A stretch of 64,000 nt of DNA from Mytilus californianus (GCF_021869535.1 NW_026262734.1:92509285-92573284), one strand, 5' to 3'; shown: positions 1 through 10,876, numbered from the stretch's first letter. A program made the numbers and translations. Notes: generated by a model from the sequence alone, not told the origin.

Positions 1-244
1 GTGAATAGAAAATTATGTGGGATATGATGCAAAATGGAAAGCCTCCATACATCTTAAATTCTATGGAATAAACAATTCCAGAAAAGTTGTCTACATAAAA
101 AAATATTAATCACAGTTCAAAAATCGTTCGTAATTGTGTCCGGTGAGGCTACGGGTCAAATATATGTAATATATTATAGCGCGTCAATCGTCTACATGCA
201 TTTAATGTATGCCCCTACTGTAGACGATTTATTGGCTATATATC
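1..244. other. AT-rich intergenic DNA with one short hairpin
   Basis: No coding signal is visible. A perfect 10-bp inverted repeat (AATCGTCTAC at 186-195 and GTAGACGATT at 220-229) flanks a 24-base loop. I see nothing else. Confidence 0.5.
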
Positions 245-364
245 TGATCTGTAGTCCAGTCCCTATATATGCTCCAGTCATGCCTGGGTGATTCCCTATA
301 TATCCACCAAATTTTCCCTACAAGAAGGGGGTCCAATGCACCCTGCTCACCCCCTAAATCAGTG
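245..364 (-). mobile_element. Partial copy of the GGATCC-terminus MITE family
   Basis: Read on the minus strand, this matches the copies at 21082-21372 and 25441-25597: a terminus with GATTTAGGGGG, then GGAAAATTTGG, then TATATAGGGAATCAC and GCATGACTGGAGC. The other terminus is missing, so the copy is truncated. It is non-coding. Confidence 0.6.
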
Positions 365-976
365 TTTGAGAGACACATATTCACTTGTATATATGTCTCA
401 GAATAAACCAATGTAAAACCAAACCTTAGCCTAACTCAATTACTGAATAAGACCAATAATTATGATGTCTTGAAAGGCTATTTTATTTTTTTTTTGTCAT
501 AATTATCTGGACTACTGCTACCTATGATCCCATCATTAACATATGGTCGAAGGGGGTGCGGCTAGGGTGTTTGTTTCATCTTGCACACAGCTACAGGGTT
601 TGGTACAGACATCTGGCTGTTGTTGTAAACCAGACACCCCATTCATATACACTAAATACATTTATTGTACATGTATTTTTGTTTGCAAGAAACTGTACAT
701 ATATACCCGTTGTTCATATAAATTTCAGAAGAAAATCATTACCCATTGATCCATAAATATATATTTTCCAAGCTATCATAAATATAAACTATGACATCTT
801 TAGATGTAACTAAAAACCTGGGTTCTTTCATATTATTGAACAAAAACATCAGTACACAATTTTACAGACATCTAAGATTATCATAACATTTAAACATGCT
901 ATCTGGTTATTAACTTTAACTGATTTTATAAATTGTTTTGCAGTAATCCTTGCATTCTGTTTTTTTTTAAAGGAAT
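365..976. other. Intergenic, no recognisable feature
   Basis: AT-rich DNA with a poly-T run near 485. Two overlapping short open frames around 543-756 have no recognisable domain and low-complexity composition, so I do not call them. Confidence 0.5.
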
Positions 977-1046
977 AAAATTGAGAATGGAAATGGGGAA
1001 TGTGTCAAAGAGACAACAACCCGACCATAGAGCAAACAACAGCCGA
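977..1046 (-). mobile_element. Short 5'-truncated retroelement tail (Penelope-like 3' end)
   Basis: The 70 bp starting AAAATTGAGAATGG match, in reverse orientation, the last bases of the Penelope-like 3' tail ending at 39577. They also match the copies at 37797 and 54107. All copies share this one end and differ in how far they extend, as expected of 5'-truncated reverse-transcription products. Confidence 0.7.
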
Positions 1047-1073
1047 ATTGACCATACAAAAGAATATTTGTTT

Positions 1074-1281
1074 GTTTGTCCTAACACTACCTACCCAAAA
1101 CATAGCTGCCTACCCAAATTGTTTTATTGTTCTGATGTGAAAAAGTTTTCTTTTAATCTGATAGGCATGAAGACTAAAAAACATCTGACACTTCAATTTC
1201 CCTTTGCTGTGAAAAAAAGAAAATGCCTACCAACCTACCCACTGTCTCTAAAATGTACTTTTGGGTAGGGTAAGGACTAAC
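1074..1281. mobile_element. Possible MITE, about 205 bp
   Basis: Imperfect terminal inverted repeats are seen: GTCCTAACACTACCTACCC near 1078 and GGGTAGGGTAAGGAC near 1263. Internal copies of the CCTACCCA motif lie between them. There is no coding content and no target duplication could be confirmed. Confidence 0.35.
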
Positions 1282-1601
1282 TAAAATATTTATAAGTGTA
1301 GCCTTACAAATGTGACATCAACATTTATCAGTGTAAAAATTATTTCAGGTTTAAACAGTCTTCTTGAAAACTTGGACATAATGACGAAAAAATCTTCTAA
1401 GAGGTGTGCAAATTGAGCAGGGGATGCCCCACAAACCCTTTCTGTTAGTTAACCTTTACAGTGTCCAGTTATGTACCCCTTTAAGTTTATTCTGTCCTTT
1501 TAGTTCTAACTAAAAACTAGGAGTAAGGGAATTTTCTGCTAAGGGAATTAAGACATTGTTTTAAAAATTTCAACCTAAGGTTAAATATATAAATTTCACT
1601 T
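1282..1601. other. Intergenic, no recognisable feature
   Basis: AT-rich sequence directly left of the giant inverted repeat. Nothing here is repeated on the right-hand side, which helps to place the boundary of the palindrome near 1602. Confidence 0.4.
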
Positions 1602-1789
1602 TACATTTCTTGTTTCAGCAATTGCTGTACCTTTCCAGTTACTTATTATGTGTTGTGTATTAATTTGACTATAACACTTTTGAGTGACTAGATAGGTTGA
1701 TAATATTCATCAATTGAAAAAGAAACTGGAGAGATTGGTAATAGTTTTAGACAGCAGCAATTGAAGGTACACAAATTTAGGTTGTCATA

Positions 1790-4550
1790 TCAGATTACAA
1801 AGTCATATCAATAGCCCAGGCTAGTGTTCAATAAGCATGAGTCATCAGACATCAGTCATATCAATGGCCTAGGGTAGTGGTCAATTATCAGGAGTGATCA
1901 GTCAACAGTCCTATCAATAGCCTAGGGTAGTGGTCAGTTATCTGGAACGACCAGTTAACAAAGTCATATCACTAGCCTAGGGTAGTAGTCAATTATCTGG
2001 AATGACCAGTTAACAAAGTCATATCACTAGCCTAGGGTAGTAGTCAATTATCTTAAATGACCAGTTAACAAAGCCATACCACTAGTATAGGGTAGTGGTC
2101 ATTTATCAGATCAGTTAAGTTAACAAATCCATATCACTAGCCTAGAGTAGTGGTTAATTATCAGGAGTGATCAGTTAACAAAGTCACATCACTAGCCTAG
2201 GGTAGTGGTCAATTATTAGGAGTGATCAGTTAACAGAGACATATCACTAGCCTAGGGTAGTGATCAATTTTTAGGAGTGATCAGTTAACAGAGACATATC
2301 ACCAGCCTAGGGTAATAGTCAATTATCTGGAATGACCATTTAACAAATTCACATCACTACCCTAGGGTAGTGGTCAATTATCTTGAATGACCAGTTAACA
2401 AAACCATATCACTAGCCTAGGGTAGTGGTCAATTATCAGGAGTGATCAGGTTACAAAGTTTTATCACTAGCCTAGGGTAGTGGTCAATTATCTGGAATGA
2501 CCAGTTAACAAAGTCATATAACTAGCCTAGGGTAGTGGTCAATTTCCTGGAATGACCAGTTAACAAAGTGATACCACTAGCCTAGGGTAATAGACAATTA
2601 TCTTGAATGACCAGTTAACAAAGCCATACCACTAGTATAGGGTAGTGGTCATTTATCAGGAGTGATCAGTTTACAAAGTCATATCACTAGCCTAGGGTAG
2701 TAGTCAATTATCTTGAATGACCAGTTAACAAAGCCATACCACTAGTATAAGGTAGTGGTCATTTATCAGATCAGTTAATTTAACAAATGTATATCACTAG
2801 CCTAGAGTAGTGATTAATTATCAGGAGTGATCAGTTAACAAAGTCAAATCACTAGCCTAGGGTAGTGGTCAATTATTAGGAGTGATCAGTTAACAGAGAC
2901 ATATCACTAGCCTAGGGTAGCGGTCAATTTTGAGAAGTGATCAGTTAACAGAGTCATATCACCAGCCTAGGGTAGAAGTCAATTATCTGGAATGACCAGT
3001 TAACAAAGCCATTTCACTAGCCTAGGGTAATAGTCAATTATCTGGAATGACCAGTTAACAAAGCCATTTCACTAGCCTAGGGTAATAGTCAATTATCTGG
3101 AATGACCAGTTAACAAAGCCATATCACTAGCCTAGGGTAGTGGTCAATTATCTGGAATGACCAGTTAACAAAGTCATATCACTAGCCTAGGGTAATGGTC
3201 AATTATTAGGAATGATCAGTTAACAAAGTCATATCACTAGCCTAGTGTAGTGGTCATTATCAGATCAGTTAACAAAGCCATTTCACTAGCCTAGGGTAGT
3301 GGTCAATTATCAGGAATGATCAGTTAACAAAGTCATATCACTAGCCTAGGGTAGTGGTCACTTATCAGCTAGCATACGGTAGTTGTCAGTAATGTGTCAT
3401 ATCACAAGCCTAGGGTAGTTGTCAGTTATGTGTCATATCACTAGCATAGGGACGTTGTCAATTATGTGTCATATCACTAGCCATAGGAAGTTGTCAGTTA
3501 TGTGTTATATCACTAGCCCAGGGTAGTTGTCAGTTATGTGTCATATCACTAGTCTAGGGAAATTGTAAGTTATTTGTCATATCACTAGCCTATGGTAGTT
3601 ATCAGTAATGTCTCATATCACTAGCTTAGTGTAGTTGTCATTTATGTGTCATATCACTAGCTTAGAGTAGTTGTCAGTAATGTGTAATATCACTAGCCTA
3701 GGGTAGTTGTCAGTAACGTGTCATATCACTAGCCAAGTGTAGTAATCAATTATCTTGAATGATCAGTTAAGTTAACAAAGCCATATCACTAGCCTAGGGT
3801 AGTGGTCATTTATCTTGAATGACCAGTTAACAAAGCTGTATCACTAGTATAGGGTAATGGTCATTTAGCAGAGCAGTTTAGTTAACAAATCCATATCACT
3901 AGCTTAGAGCAGTTGTCAATTATCAGGAGTGATCAGTTGACAAAGTCATATTACTAGCCTAGGGTAGTGGTCACTTATCAGCTAGCATATGGTAGTTGTC
4001 AGTAACGTGTCATATCACTAGCCTAGGGTAGAAGTCAATTATCAAGAATGATCAGTTCACAAAGTCATATCCGGGGCAGACCAAAATACACGTGGAAAAG
4101 GAACGTTGCAGCAGAGATGGAAAAAGAAAGGTACAAGTGGCATGATCTGCAGAGGCTAGCAAAAAAAAAAACAGAACAAGGTGGAGAAATATCGTTAGTA
4201 GCCTTTGCTCCACCAAGGGGCAACATGATTAAGCAAGGGTAGTGGTCACTTATCAGCTAGCATACGGTAGTTGTCAGTAATGTGTCATATCACTAGCCTT
4301 TGGAAGTTGTAAGTTATGTGTCATATCACTAGCCCAGGGTAGTTGTCAGTAATGTCTCATATCACTAAATTAGGGTAGTTGTCATTTATGTGTCATATCA
4401 CTAGCCTAGAGTAGTTGTCAGTAATGTGTCAAATCTCTAGCCTACGGTAGTTGTCAGTAATTTGTCATATCACTAGCCTAGGGAAGTTGTCAGTTATGTG
4501 TCATATCACTAGCCTACGGTAGTTTTCAGTAACGTGTCATATCATCAGCC
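1790..4550 (+). repeat. Left-arm tandem array of 55-bp and 36-bp units
   Basis: The main monomer is about 55 bp and built from AATGACCAGTTAACAAAG, TCATATCACTAGCCTAGGG and TAGTGGTCAATTATCTGG. A shorter 36-bp form lacks the CCAGTTAACAAAG part. The 36-bp form dominates 3365-3735 and 4240-4550, nearest the centre of the palindrome, and the 55-bp form fills the outer part. Monomers differ by several substitutions each, so this is an old, diverged array. Confidence 0.9.
4068..4238 (+). pseudogene. C-terminal tail of a LINE polyprotein inserted in the array
   Basis: About 170 bp that do not match the tandem array interrupt it. The plus-strand frame reads GRPKYTWKRNVAAEME, then W.DLQRLA, then a FAPPRG segment. 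This is the typical extreme C-terminus of many invertebrate non-LTR retrotransposon polyproteins (GRP..TW...E.EM....W..LERLA). It ends at GATTAAGCAA, like a LINE 3' end, so I read it as a 5'-truncated insertion. The usual WR motif before the end is degenerate. The corresponding position in the right arm is uninterrupted, so the insertion postdates the palindrome or was lost from the other arm. Confidence 0.7.
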
Positions 4551-7290
4551 TACTGACAACTACCCTAGGCTAGTGATATGACACCTTAATGACGACTTCC
4601 CTAGGTTAGTGATATGAGACATTACTGACAACCACCCTAGGCTAGTGATATCACCAATTTATGACAACCACCTTAAGTTAGTGATACGAGACATTAATGA
4701 CAACTTCACTAGGCTAGTGATATGAGACATTAACGACAACTACCATAGGCTAGTCATATGAGACATTAATGACAACTACCTTAGGAGATGAAATGATACG
4801 TTACTGACAACTACAAAAAGCTAGTGATATGACACATAACTGACAACTACCCTAGGATGGTGATATCACATAATTATAACTGACAACTACCCAAGGGTAG
4901 TGATATGACACATAACTGCAAACTACTCTAGGCTAGTCAGTGATATGACAAATAACTGACAACTTCCCTAGGCTAGTGATATAAGACATTACTGACAACT
5001 ACCATAAGCTAGTGATGACAAAATACTGATAACTAACCTGGGCTAGTGATATAACTTTGTTGTTTTATAATGACATGTAACGGACAACTACCATATGCTA
5101 GTGATATAACACATAACTGACAACTATTCAAGGCTAGTGATATGACACATAACTGACAACTACCATAGGCTAGTAATATAACACATAACTGACAACTATT
5201 CAAGGCTAGCGATATGACACATAAATGACAACTACCAAAGGTTAGTGATATGACACATAACTGATAACTACCCTAGGCTAGTGATCTTACACATAATTGG
5301 TAACTACCATAGGCTATTGATATGACATTGTTGAATGATCTGATATTACCCTATACTAGTGATATGGCTTTGTTAACTGGTCATTCCAGATAAATGACCA
5401 CTACCCTAGGCTAGTGATATGGCTTTGTTAACTGATCACTCCTGATAATTGACCACTACCTTAGGCTAGTGATATCACTTTGTTAACTGAACACTACTGA
5501 TAATTGTCTACTACTCTAGGCTAGTGATGTGGCTTTGTTAAATGATCAGTCCTGGTAAACGACCACTACCCTAGGCTAGTGATATGGCTTTGTTAACAGA
5601 TCTGATAAATGACCACTACCTTAGGCTAGTGTTGTATGGCTTTGTTAACTGATCACTCCTGATAATTGACCACTACCCTAGGCTAGTGATATGGCTTTGT
5701 TAACTGATTACTCTTGATAATTGACCACTACCCTTGGCTAGTGATATGGCTTTGTTTACTGATGACTCTTTGTATTTGACCACTACCCTATGCTTGTGAT
5801 ATGTCTCTGTTAACTGATCACTCCTGATATTTGACCACTACCCTAGGCTAGTGATGTCTCTGTTAACTGATCACTCCTGATAATTGACCACTACCCTTGG
5901 CTAGTGATATGACTTTGTTAACTCATGACTCCTGATATTTGACCACTAACATAGGCTAGTGATATGGCTTTGTTAACTTAACTGAATTGATAAATGACCA
6001 CTACCCTATACTAGTGATATGGCTTTGTTAACTGGTCATTCCAGATAATTGACTTCTACCCTAGGCTAGTGATATGACTTTGTTAACTGGTCATTCCAGA
6101 TAATTGACCACTACCCTAGGCTAGTGATATGACTTTGTTAACTGGTCATTCAAGATAATTGACCACTACCCATGGCTAGTGATATGACTGTGTTATGGTC
6201 ATTCAAGATAATTGGCCACTACCCTAGGCTAGTGATATGGCTTTGTTAACTGATTACTCTTGATAATTGACCACTACCCTTGGCTAGTGATATGGCTTTG
6301 TTAACTGGTCATTCAAGATAATTGACCACTACCCATGGCTAGTGATATGACTGTGTTATGGTCATTCAAGATAATTGGCCACTACCCTAGGCTAGTGATA
6401 TGGCTTTGTTAACTGATTACTCTTGATAATTGACCACTACCCTTGGCTAGTGATATGGCTTTGTTAACTGGTCATTCAAGATAATTGACCACTACCCATG
6501 GCTAGTGATATGACTGTGTTATGGTCATTCAAGATAATTGGCCACTACCCTAGGCTAGTGATATGGCTTTGTTAACTGATTACTCTTGATAATTGACCAC
6601 TACCCTAGGCTAGTGATATGCATTTGCTAACTGGTCATTCAAGATAATTGACTATACCCTAGGCTGGTGATATGTCTCTGTTAATTGATCACTCCTAAAA
6701 ATTGTCCACTACCCTAGGATAGTGATATGTCTCTGTTAACTGGTCACTCCTAATAATTGACCACTACCCTAGGCTAGTGATGTGACTTTGTTTACTGATG
6801 ACTCCTGATAATTAATCACTACTCTAGGCTAGTGATATAGATTTGTTAACTTAACTGATCTGATAAATGACCACTACCCTATACTAGTGGTATGGCTTTG
6901 TTAACTGGTCATTCAAGATAATTGACTACTACCCTAGGCTAGTGGTATGACTTTGTTAACTGGTCATTCAAGATAATTGACTATTACCCTAGGCTAGTGG
7001 TATGACTTTGTTAACTGGTCATTCCAGGAAATTGACCACTACCCTAGGCTAGTGATATGACTTTGTTAACTGGTCATTTCAGATAATTGACCACTACCCT
7101 AGGCTAGTGATATGACTTTGTAAACTGATCACTCCCGATAATTGACCACTACCCTAGGCTATTGATAGGACTGTTGACTGATCACTCCTGATAATTGACC
7201 ACTACACTAGGCCATTGATATGACTGATGTCTGATGACTCATGCTTATTGACCACTAGCCTGGGCTATTGATATGACTTTGTAAGCTGAT
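4550..7290 (-). repeat. Right-arm tandem array, inverted orientation
   Basis: This is the reverse complement of the left array: CACTACCCTAGGCTAGTGAT units with GACTTTGTTAACTGGTCATT spacers. As in the left arm, the short 36-bp form lies next to the centre (4550-5320) and the 55-bp form lies outside (5320-7240), so the internal zoning is mirrored as well. Confidence 0.9.
6131..6620. repeat. 163-bp higher-order repeat, three copies
   Basis: Three monomers form a block that recurs with exact 163-bp spacing: the marker GACTGTGTTATGGTCATTC starts at 6186, 6349 and 6512. The copies are nearly identical while neighbouring monomers are diverged, which points to a recent local amplification in the right arm only. 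Confidence 0.85.
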
Positions 7291-7505
7291 ATGACAACCT
7301 AAATTTGTGTACCTTCAATTGCCGCTGTCTAAAACTATTACCAATCTCTCCAGTTTCTTTTTCAATTGATGAATATTATCAACCTATCCAGTCACTCAAA
7401 AGTGTTATAGTCAAATTAATACACAACACATAATAAGTAACTGGAAAGGTACAGCAATTGCTGAAACAAGAAATGTAGATAAATACTCCTTGCACTTTAG
7501 TTTTT

Positions 7506-7605
7506 NNNNNNNNNNNNNNNNNNNNNNNNNNNNNNNNNNNNNNNNNNNNNNNNNNNNNNNNNNNNNNNNNNNNNNNNNNNNNNNNNNNNNNNNNNNNNNN
7601 NNNNN
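7506..7605. other. Assembly gap of 100 N
   Basis: Exactly 100 N, the conventional placeholder for a scaffold join of unknown length. It lies 28 bp outside the right end of the giant inverted repeat, so the right flank of that element is not certain. Confidence 0.99.
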
Positions 7606-7734
7606 CAGTATTTACAAAATTGTCAAAGCATGTTAAGCGTACAACTCATAGGTAACCAGTACCTCAACAAGACTTAGAGTGCACATGCTGACCATTTATT
7701 TTATGTTGAAATTCTTTAAGATAAAGGTAAAATT

Positions 7735-8255
7735 ACTAAAAGTATCACAAAATCTTAACACTTTACAGATCTTTGACCATGAGGTGAAGGTCGGATAAAT
7801 CCTATCAGACAGACATCTACACCAAACGATTTTTTTATACACCAAATATAGTTGACCTATTATTAATATTTAAGCTTGTAGTACTTGAAAATCAGCAAAA
7901 ATACAAAAACTTAACATTGATAAATGAAATGAGGTCATACCCAAGATCAGATGAAACCTGCCAGACTGACTTGCCAGACTGATATACATGTACAGTTGAC
8001 CTACTGCTTATAGGATTTGAGAAATGGACCTTGTCACTGATCAAAAAAGTGAAGAAGAAGTCAGGTGAACCCTTCTAACAGACATGTAGATGTTGCAAGG
8101 AACCCATATACCAAATATAGTTATAATATCCTATAACTCATACATGTCATAAGTGAGAAATTCACATGACAAAAGAACTATATATTTTTTTCAAGCAGTT
8201 ATTGAACCATGAAAATGAGATCGAGGACAATGGACATATGACAGACAGAATCTTT
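7735..8255. repeat. Dispersed repeat with diverged internal units
   Basis: Three diverged units of about 120-150 bp recur. Each has a GAGGTGAAGGTC/GAGGTCA-type segment, a CAGACAGACATCTACACC-type segment and a CCAAATATAGTTGACCTA-type segment. I recognise this type as common in bivalve genomes. It is non-coding. Confidence 0.55.
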
Positions 8256-8291
8256 GTAACATAAGCCTCTGCAAACAAGATATGAAGTCCA

Positions 8292-8429
8292 GGGGTTGAA
8301 GTCATAAAACTTTGCTCAGTGCTTGGAGCACAAAAATTATGCTCGAAACATGAAATCAAACATTTTGATTGGTTGATTTTGGAGTATGAGTACAAAAATC
8401 TGACTCAAAAGTTTTATGACTTCAAGGCC
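8292..8429. mobile_element. MITE of about 138 bp
   Basis: The terminal inverted repeats are GGTTGAAGTCATAAAACTTT at the left and AAAGTTTTATGACTTCAAGG at the right, nearly perfect over about 20 bp. The interior is AT-rich and non-coding. No clear target duplication could be assigned. Confidence 0.7.
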
Positions 8430-8852
8430 AGGTCTTCTACCTTCTAAAATATAAAGCTTTATACAAATCGTTGACAATGCTGCCAAGAATAGAAATACTT
8501 ATGGCTATGTTTTGACAAAAAAAACATTCTGATCAAAAAACAAAATTGAAAGTGTGAAATAGCATTATATTATATAAATAATAATGTCCTTTGTTCTTTT
8601 AAATGACACATTGAGGATCATACCTCATCTTTTTATATTTATATGCTGGTTAAACCTGGTTCATTGAAAAAGCTCCAAGGTTTATCCATGTACATAATCT
8701 GATTGCTATATGTTTGCAAATTCATTCTGATAATGCAAAATCATTAATTGGTTGATTTTTTTTGCTTATTTTAATGTCCAGTGGCAAATATTTTATGTAT
8801 TCTAAATGATAACAACTTATCAATACATAATATAGGCCAGTCTGACTAGGTA
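8430..8852. other. Intergenic, no recognisable feature
   Basis: AT-rich DNA. I see no coding signal, inverted repeat or tandem repeat. Confidence 0.4.
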
Positions 8853-8950
8853 CACAGCTACTTTAGTACAAGTAATCTTGATGTACAGTTCTCAAGATGC
8901 ATATCGAATGTACATCTGTAAAGCTGTATATTAACTGTACAGCTATAAAG
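8853..8950 (+). mobile_element. Solo half of the CTGTACAG foldback element
   Basis: These 98 bp appear identical to the left arm of the complete element at 9848-10208. The second arm is missing and unrelated sequence follows at 8951. Identity over the whole 98 bp suggests recent copying or conversion between the two. Confidence 0.8.
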
Positions 8951-9244
8951 TTTCATTTAATTTGGACCATTTTTCGGTTTTTCACATTTTTGCCATTTCC
9001 ATGGTAACGGCAGCCATCTTGAAAATTCCAAACCCAAAGTGCACATCTGCACATGGGGATTGTCATTATGGAGCAGTTTTATCAATGTATGTCAAGTCAT
9101 CTCCGAGAACTAAGCTGGACAAAAAGTGTAGAAGAATAATTCGTAGAATAACAATATGTCCCCCCTTTTATCAAAGGGGTGACATAATAATACGCAAAAG
9201 TCGATTGTTCAAAAGCGAATTAAAGGTATTTTCTTTCATAAATT
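8951..9244. repeat. Dispersed repeat fragment with terminal hairpin
   Basis: It contains a CCATGGTAACGGCAGCCATC segment of a kind widespread in marine invertebrate repeats. It ends near a strong hairpin at 9154-9186 (TATGTCCCCCCTTTT, then AAAGGGGTGACATA). An open frame spans most of it but has no recognisable domain. Confidence 0.45.
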
Positions 9245-9495
9245 GATCAGAAAAGATATGTGGATTGGTTGATTGATGGTTTGTGATCATGATTGATCAA
9301 TCAATCGATTGATTGATCGATCGTTTGATTGATTGATTGATCGACTGATTGACAGTTTGTAAAAGGTGAGGGGACGTTTTTTTTTCGAATTCTGCACTTG
9401 ATTAATTACTTGTTTGATATCAAAACTTGATTGATTGATCTCTTATCATGATTTGATCACTTTAATCATGATTTGATTGATTGATCAATACTTTG
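9245..9495. repeat. Degenerate TTGATTGA simple repeat
   Basis: Dense TTGATTGA and TGATCAATCAATCGATTGAT stretches occur at 9245-9350 and again at 9425-9490. The second motif is self-complementary, so both strands can fold. Confidence 0.75.
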
Positions 9496-9795
9496 TATAG
9501 CCTAAAATGACACATTTTGCATTGGTTTATTCCTTGTCTATACGTTTTGTGCTGTTCAGTGTCAAATATCTAACCCACAATTTTTCACGTAAGATTGAGA
9601 AATATACTCTATTTCCTCTTCTTACATCAGAAAAAATGAATGGCGATTAAGGTTATTCTAACACTCAATTTGCTATTGCAAGCAATAGCGGAGGATGTCA
9701 CCCCGTACTGGACATTGTCAAGGTAGTAGCAATCATTTTGAGTGTACCAAAGTCAAATGGCACATCTATTATACATGCCTTTGATTCTGATTCCT

Positions 9796-9810
9796 CCCCC
9801 CCCCCCCCCC
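9796..9810. repeat. Poly-C tract, 15 bases
   Basis: A run of 15 C, followed by T. It is one of at least ten G/C homopolymers of ten or more bases in this window. Confidence 0.95.
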
Positions 9811-9847
9811 TTTTTCTCTTCTCGTAGAATAAGATTGATGTCTATAT

Positions 9848-10208
9848 CACAGCTACTTTAGTACAAGTAATCTTGATGTACAGTTCTCAAGATGCATATC
9901 GAATGTACATCTGTAAAGCTGTATATTAACTGTACAGCTATAAAGCTGTATATAAACTGTACATCTGTAAAGCTGTATATCAACTGTACAGCTGTAAAGC
10001 TGTATATAAACTGTACATCTGTAAAGCTGTATATCAACTGTACAGCTGTTAAGCTGTATATAAACTGTACATCTGTAAAACTGTTTGTAAACTGTAGAGT
10101 TGATATACAGCTTTACAGCTGTACAGTTTATATACAGCTTTACAGATGCACATTCGATATGCATCTTTAGAACTGTACATCAAGATTACTTGTACTATTG
10201 TAGCTGTG
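9848..10208. mobile_element. Foldback MITE with 27-bp internal repeats
   Basis: Terminal inverted repeats of about 78 bp begin CACAGCTACTTTAGTACAAG at 9848. They end as the complement at 10208, with TACTTGTACTATTGTAGCTG near the end. Between them lie alternating 27-bp units (AACTGTACATCTGTAAAGCT and AACTGTACAGCTGTAAAGCT, each plus GTATAT and one base), and the orientation flips near 10095. The Tyr/Cys-rich open frames on both strands are by-products of this repeat. Confidence 0.85.
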
Positions 10209-10876
10209 TAAGTTTGAAATGTAAATGCTATGATAGTTTGAACTTCTGACATCTCAAGTGTGTGTGTAATGGAGCAGTAGAAGGGCCAAAGTAATGATGC
10301 CTTGATGCATACATTACATGGGAAAGTGAGAAAAATAAGCAACAGTGTACAGGTACAGTTATACTTGAAACAGTTTTAGGTAGATAACATCAAATTATTT
10401 AAATTAACTGCAATTCTACAGATGAACTTACTTTGATATCAGTTCTTTTTTGCAGGACATTCACACCTACATGACATACATGTTCACCAGTTATATCAAT
10501 CATTGTCAATACTGTACTTTCCTTTCATTTGGTAACAAGCTAAAATTGTATATATAAATAATTTAATCAAGAAGTCCAGACAAAAACTACATGTAGTATG
10601 AATTGATGCTCACTAATTTATACCTTTACTATATACTTTTACTTTTGAGTGAATTGAAACAAAATGTAAGCAAACAACAGAAAGAAGATCAACAGTTAAG
10701 CTTATAAAAAATTAATATAAATATATGTGCATATTTTAATAAAAGAAAAACCTTTCAGTGTACCTTGGCAATGGATAAATTTTCTGTCAAAAAGCAAAAT
10801 AAACTTCAATAAACGGTTTCCCAAGCAAAGCTGGAAACGAACCCTGAACAGTTGGGGTAAAAATGAACACAATATT
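10209..10876. other. Intergenic, no recognisable feature
   Basis: AT-rich sequence. I find no convincing coding frame or repeat. Confidence 0.4.

Larger units (their letters stand above)
1602..7478. repeat. Giant inverted repeat (palindromic satellite-bearing element), 5.9 kb
   Basis: The outer arms 1602-1790 and 7290-7478 are reverse complements with only about four differences over roughly 270 compared bases. Each arm begins TACATTTCTTGTTTCAGCAA. The tandem repeats inside run in one orientation up to about 4550 and in the opposite orientation after it. The midpoint of the outer ends is 4540, so the flip sits at the geometric centre. There is no coding capacity apart from a LINE scrap at 4068-4237. 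Possible natures are a foldback-type transposon, an inverted duplication of a satellite with its flanks, or in part an assembly effect. No target duplication is evident. Confidence 0.85.

Noticed and set aside
1790..7290. CRISPR-like regular repeat array
   Set aside because: Repeats are not separated by unique spacers. Whole monomers are related, the orientation flips in the middle, and the genome is animal.
1790..7290. Centromeric satellite
   Set aside because: Only about 5 kb, bounded by unique inverted flanks. A centromeric array would be far longer and unbounded.
8962..9246. 94-codon basic frame
   Set aside because: It lies in a dispersed repeat with a terminal hairpin, with no domain and no splice signals.
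9853..10170. Overlapping 92- and 103-codon Tyr/Cys-rich frames on both strands
   Set aside because: They are translations of the 27-bp palindromic repeat, open on both strands because of its symmetry. No gene evidence.
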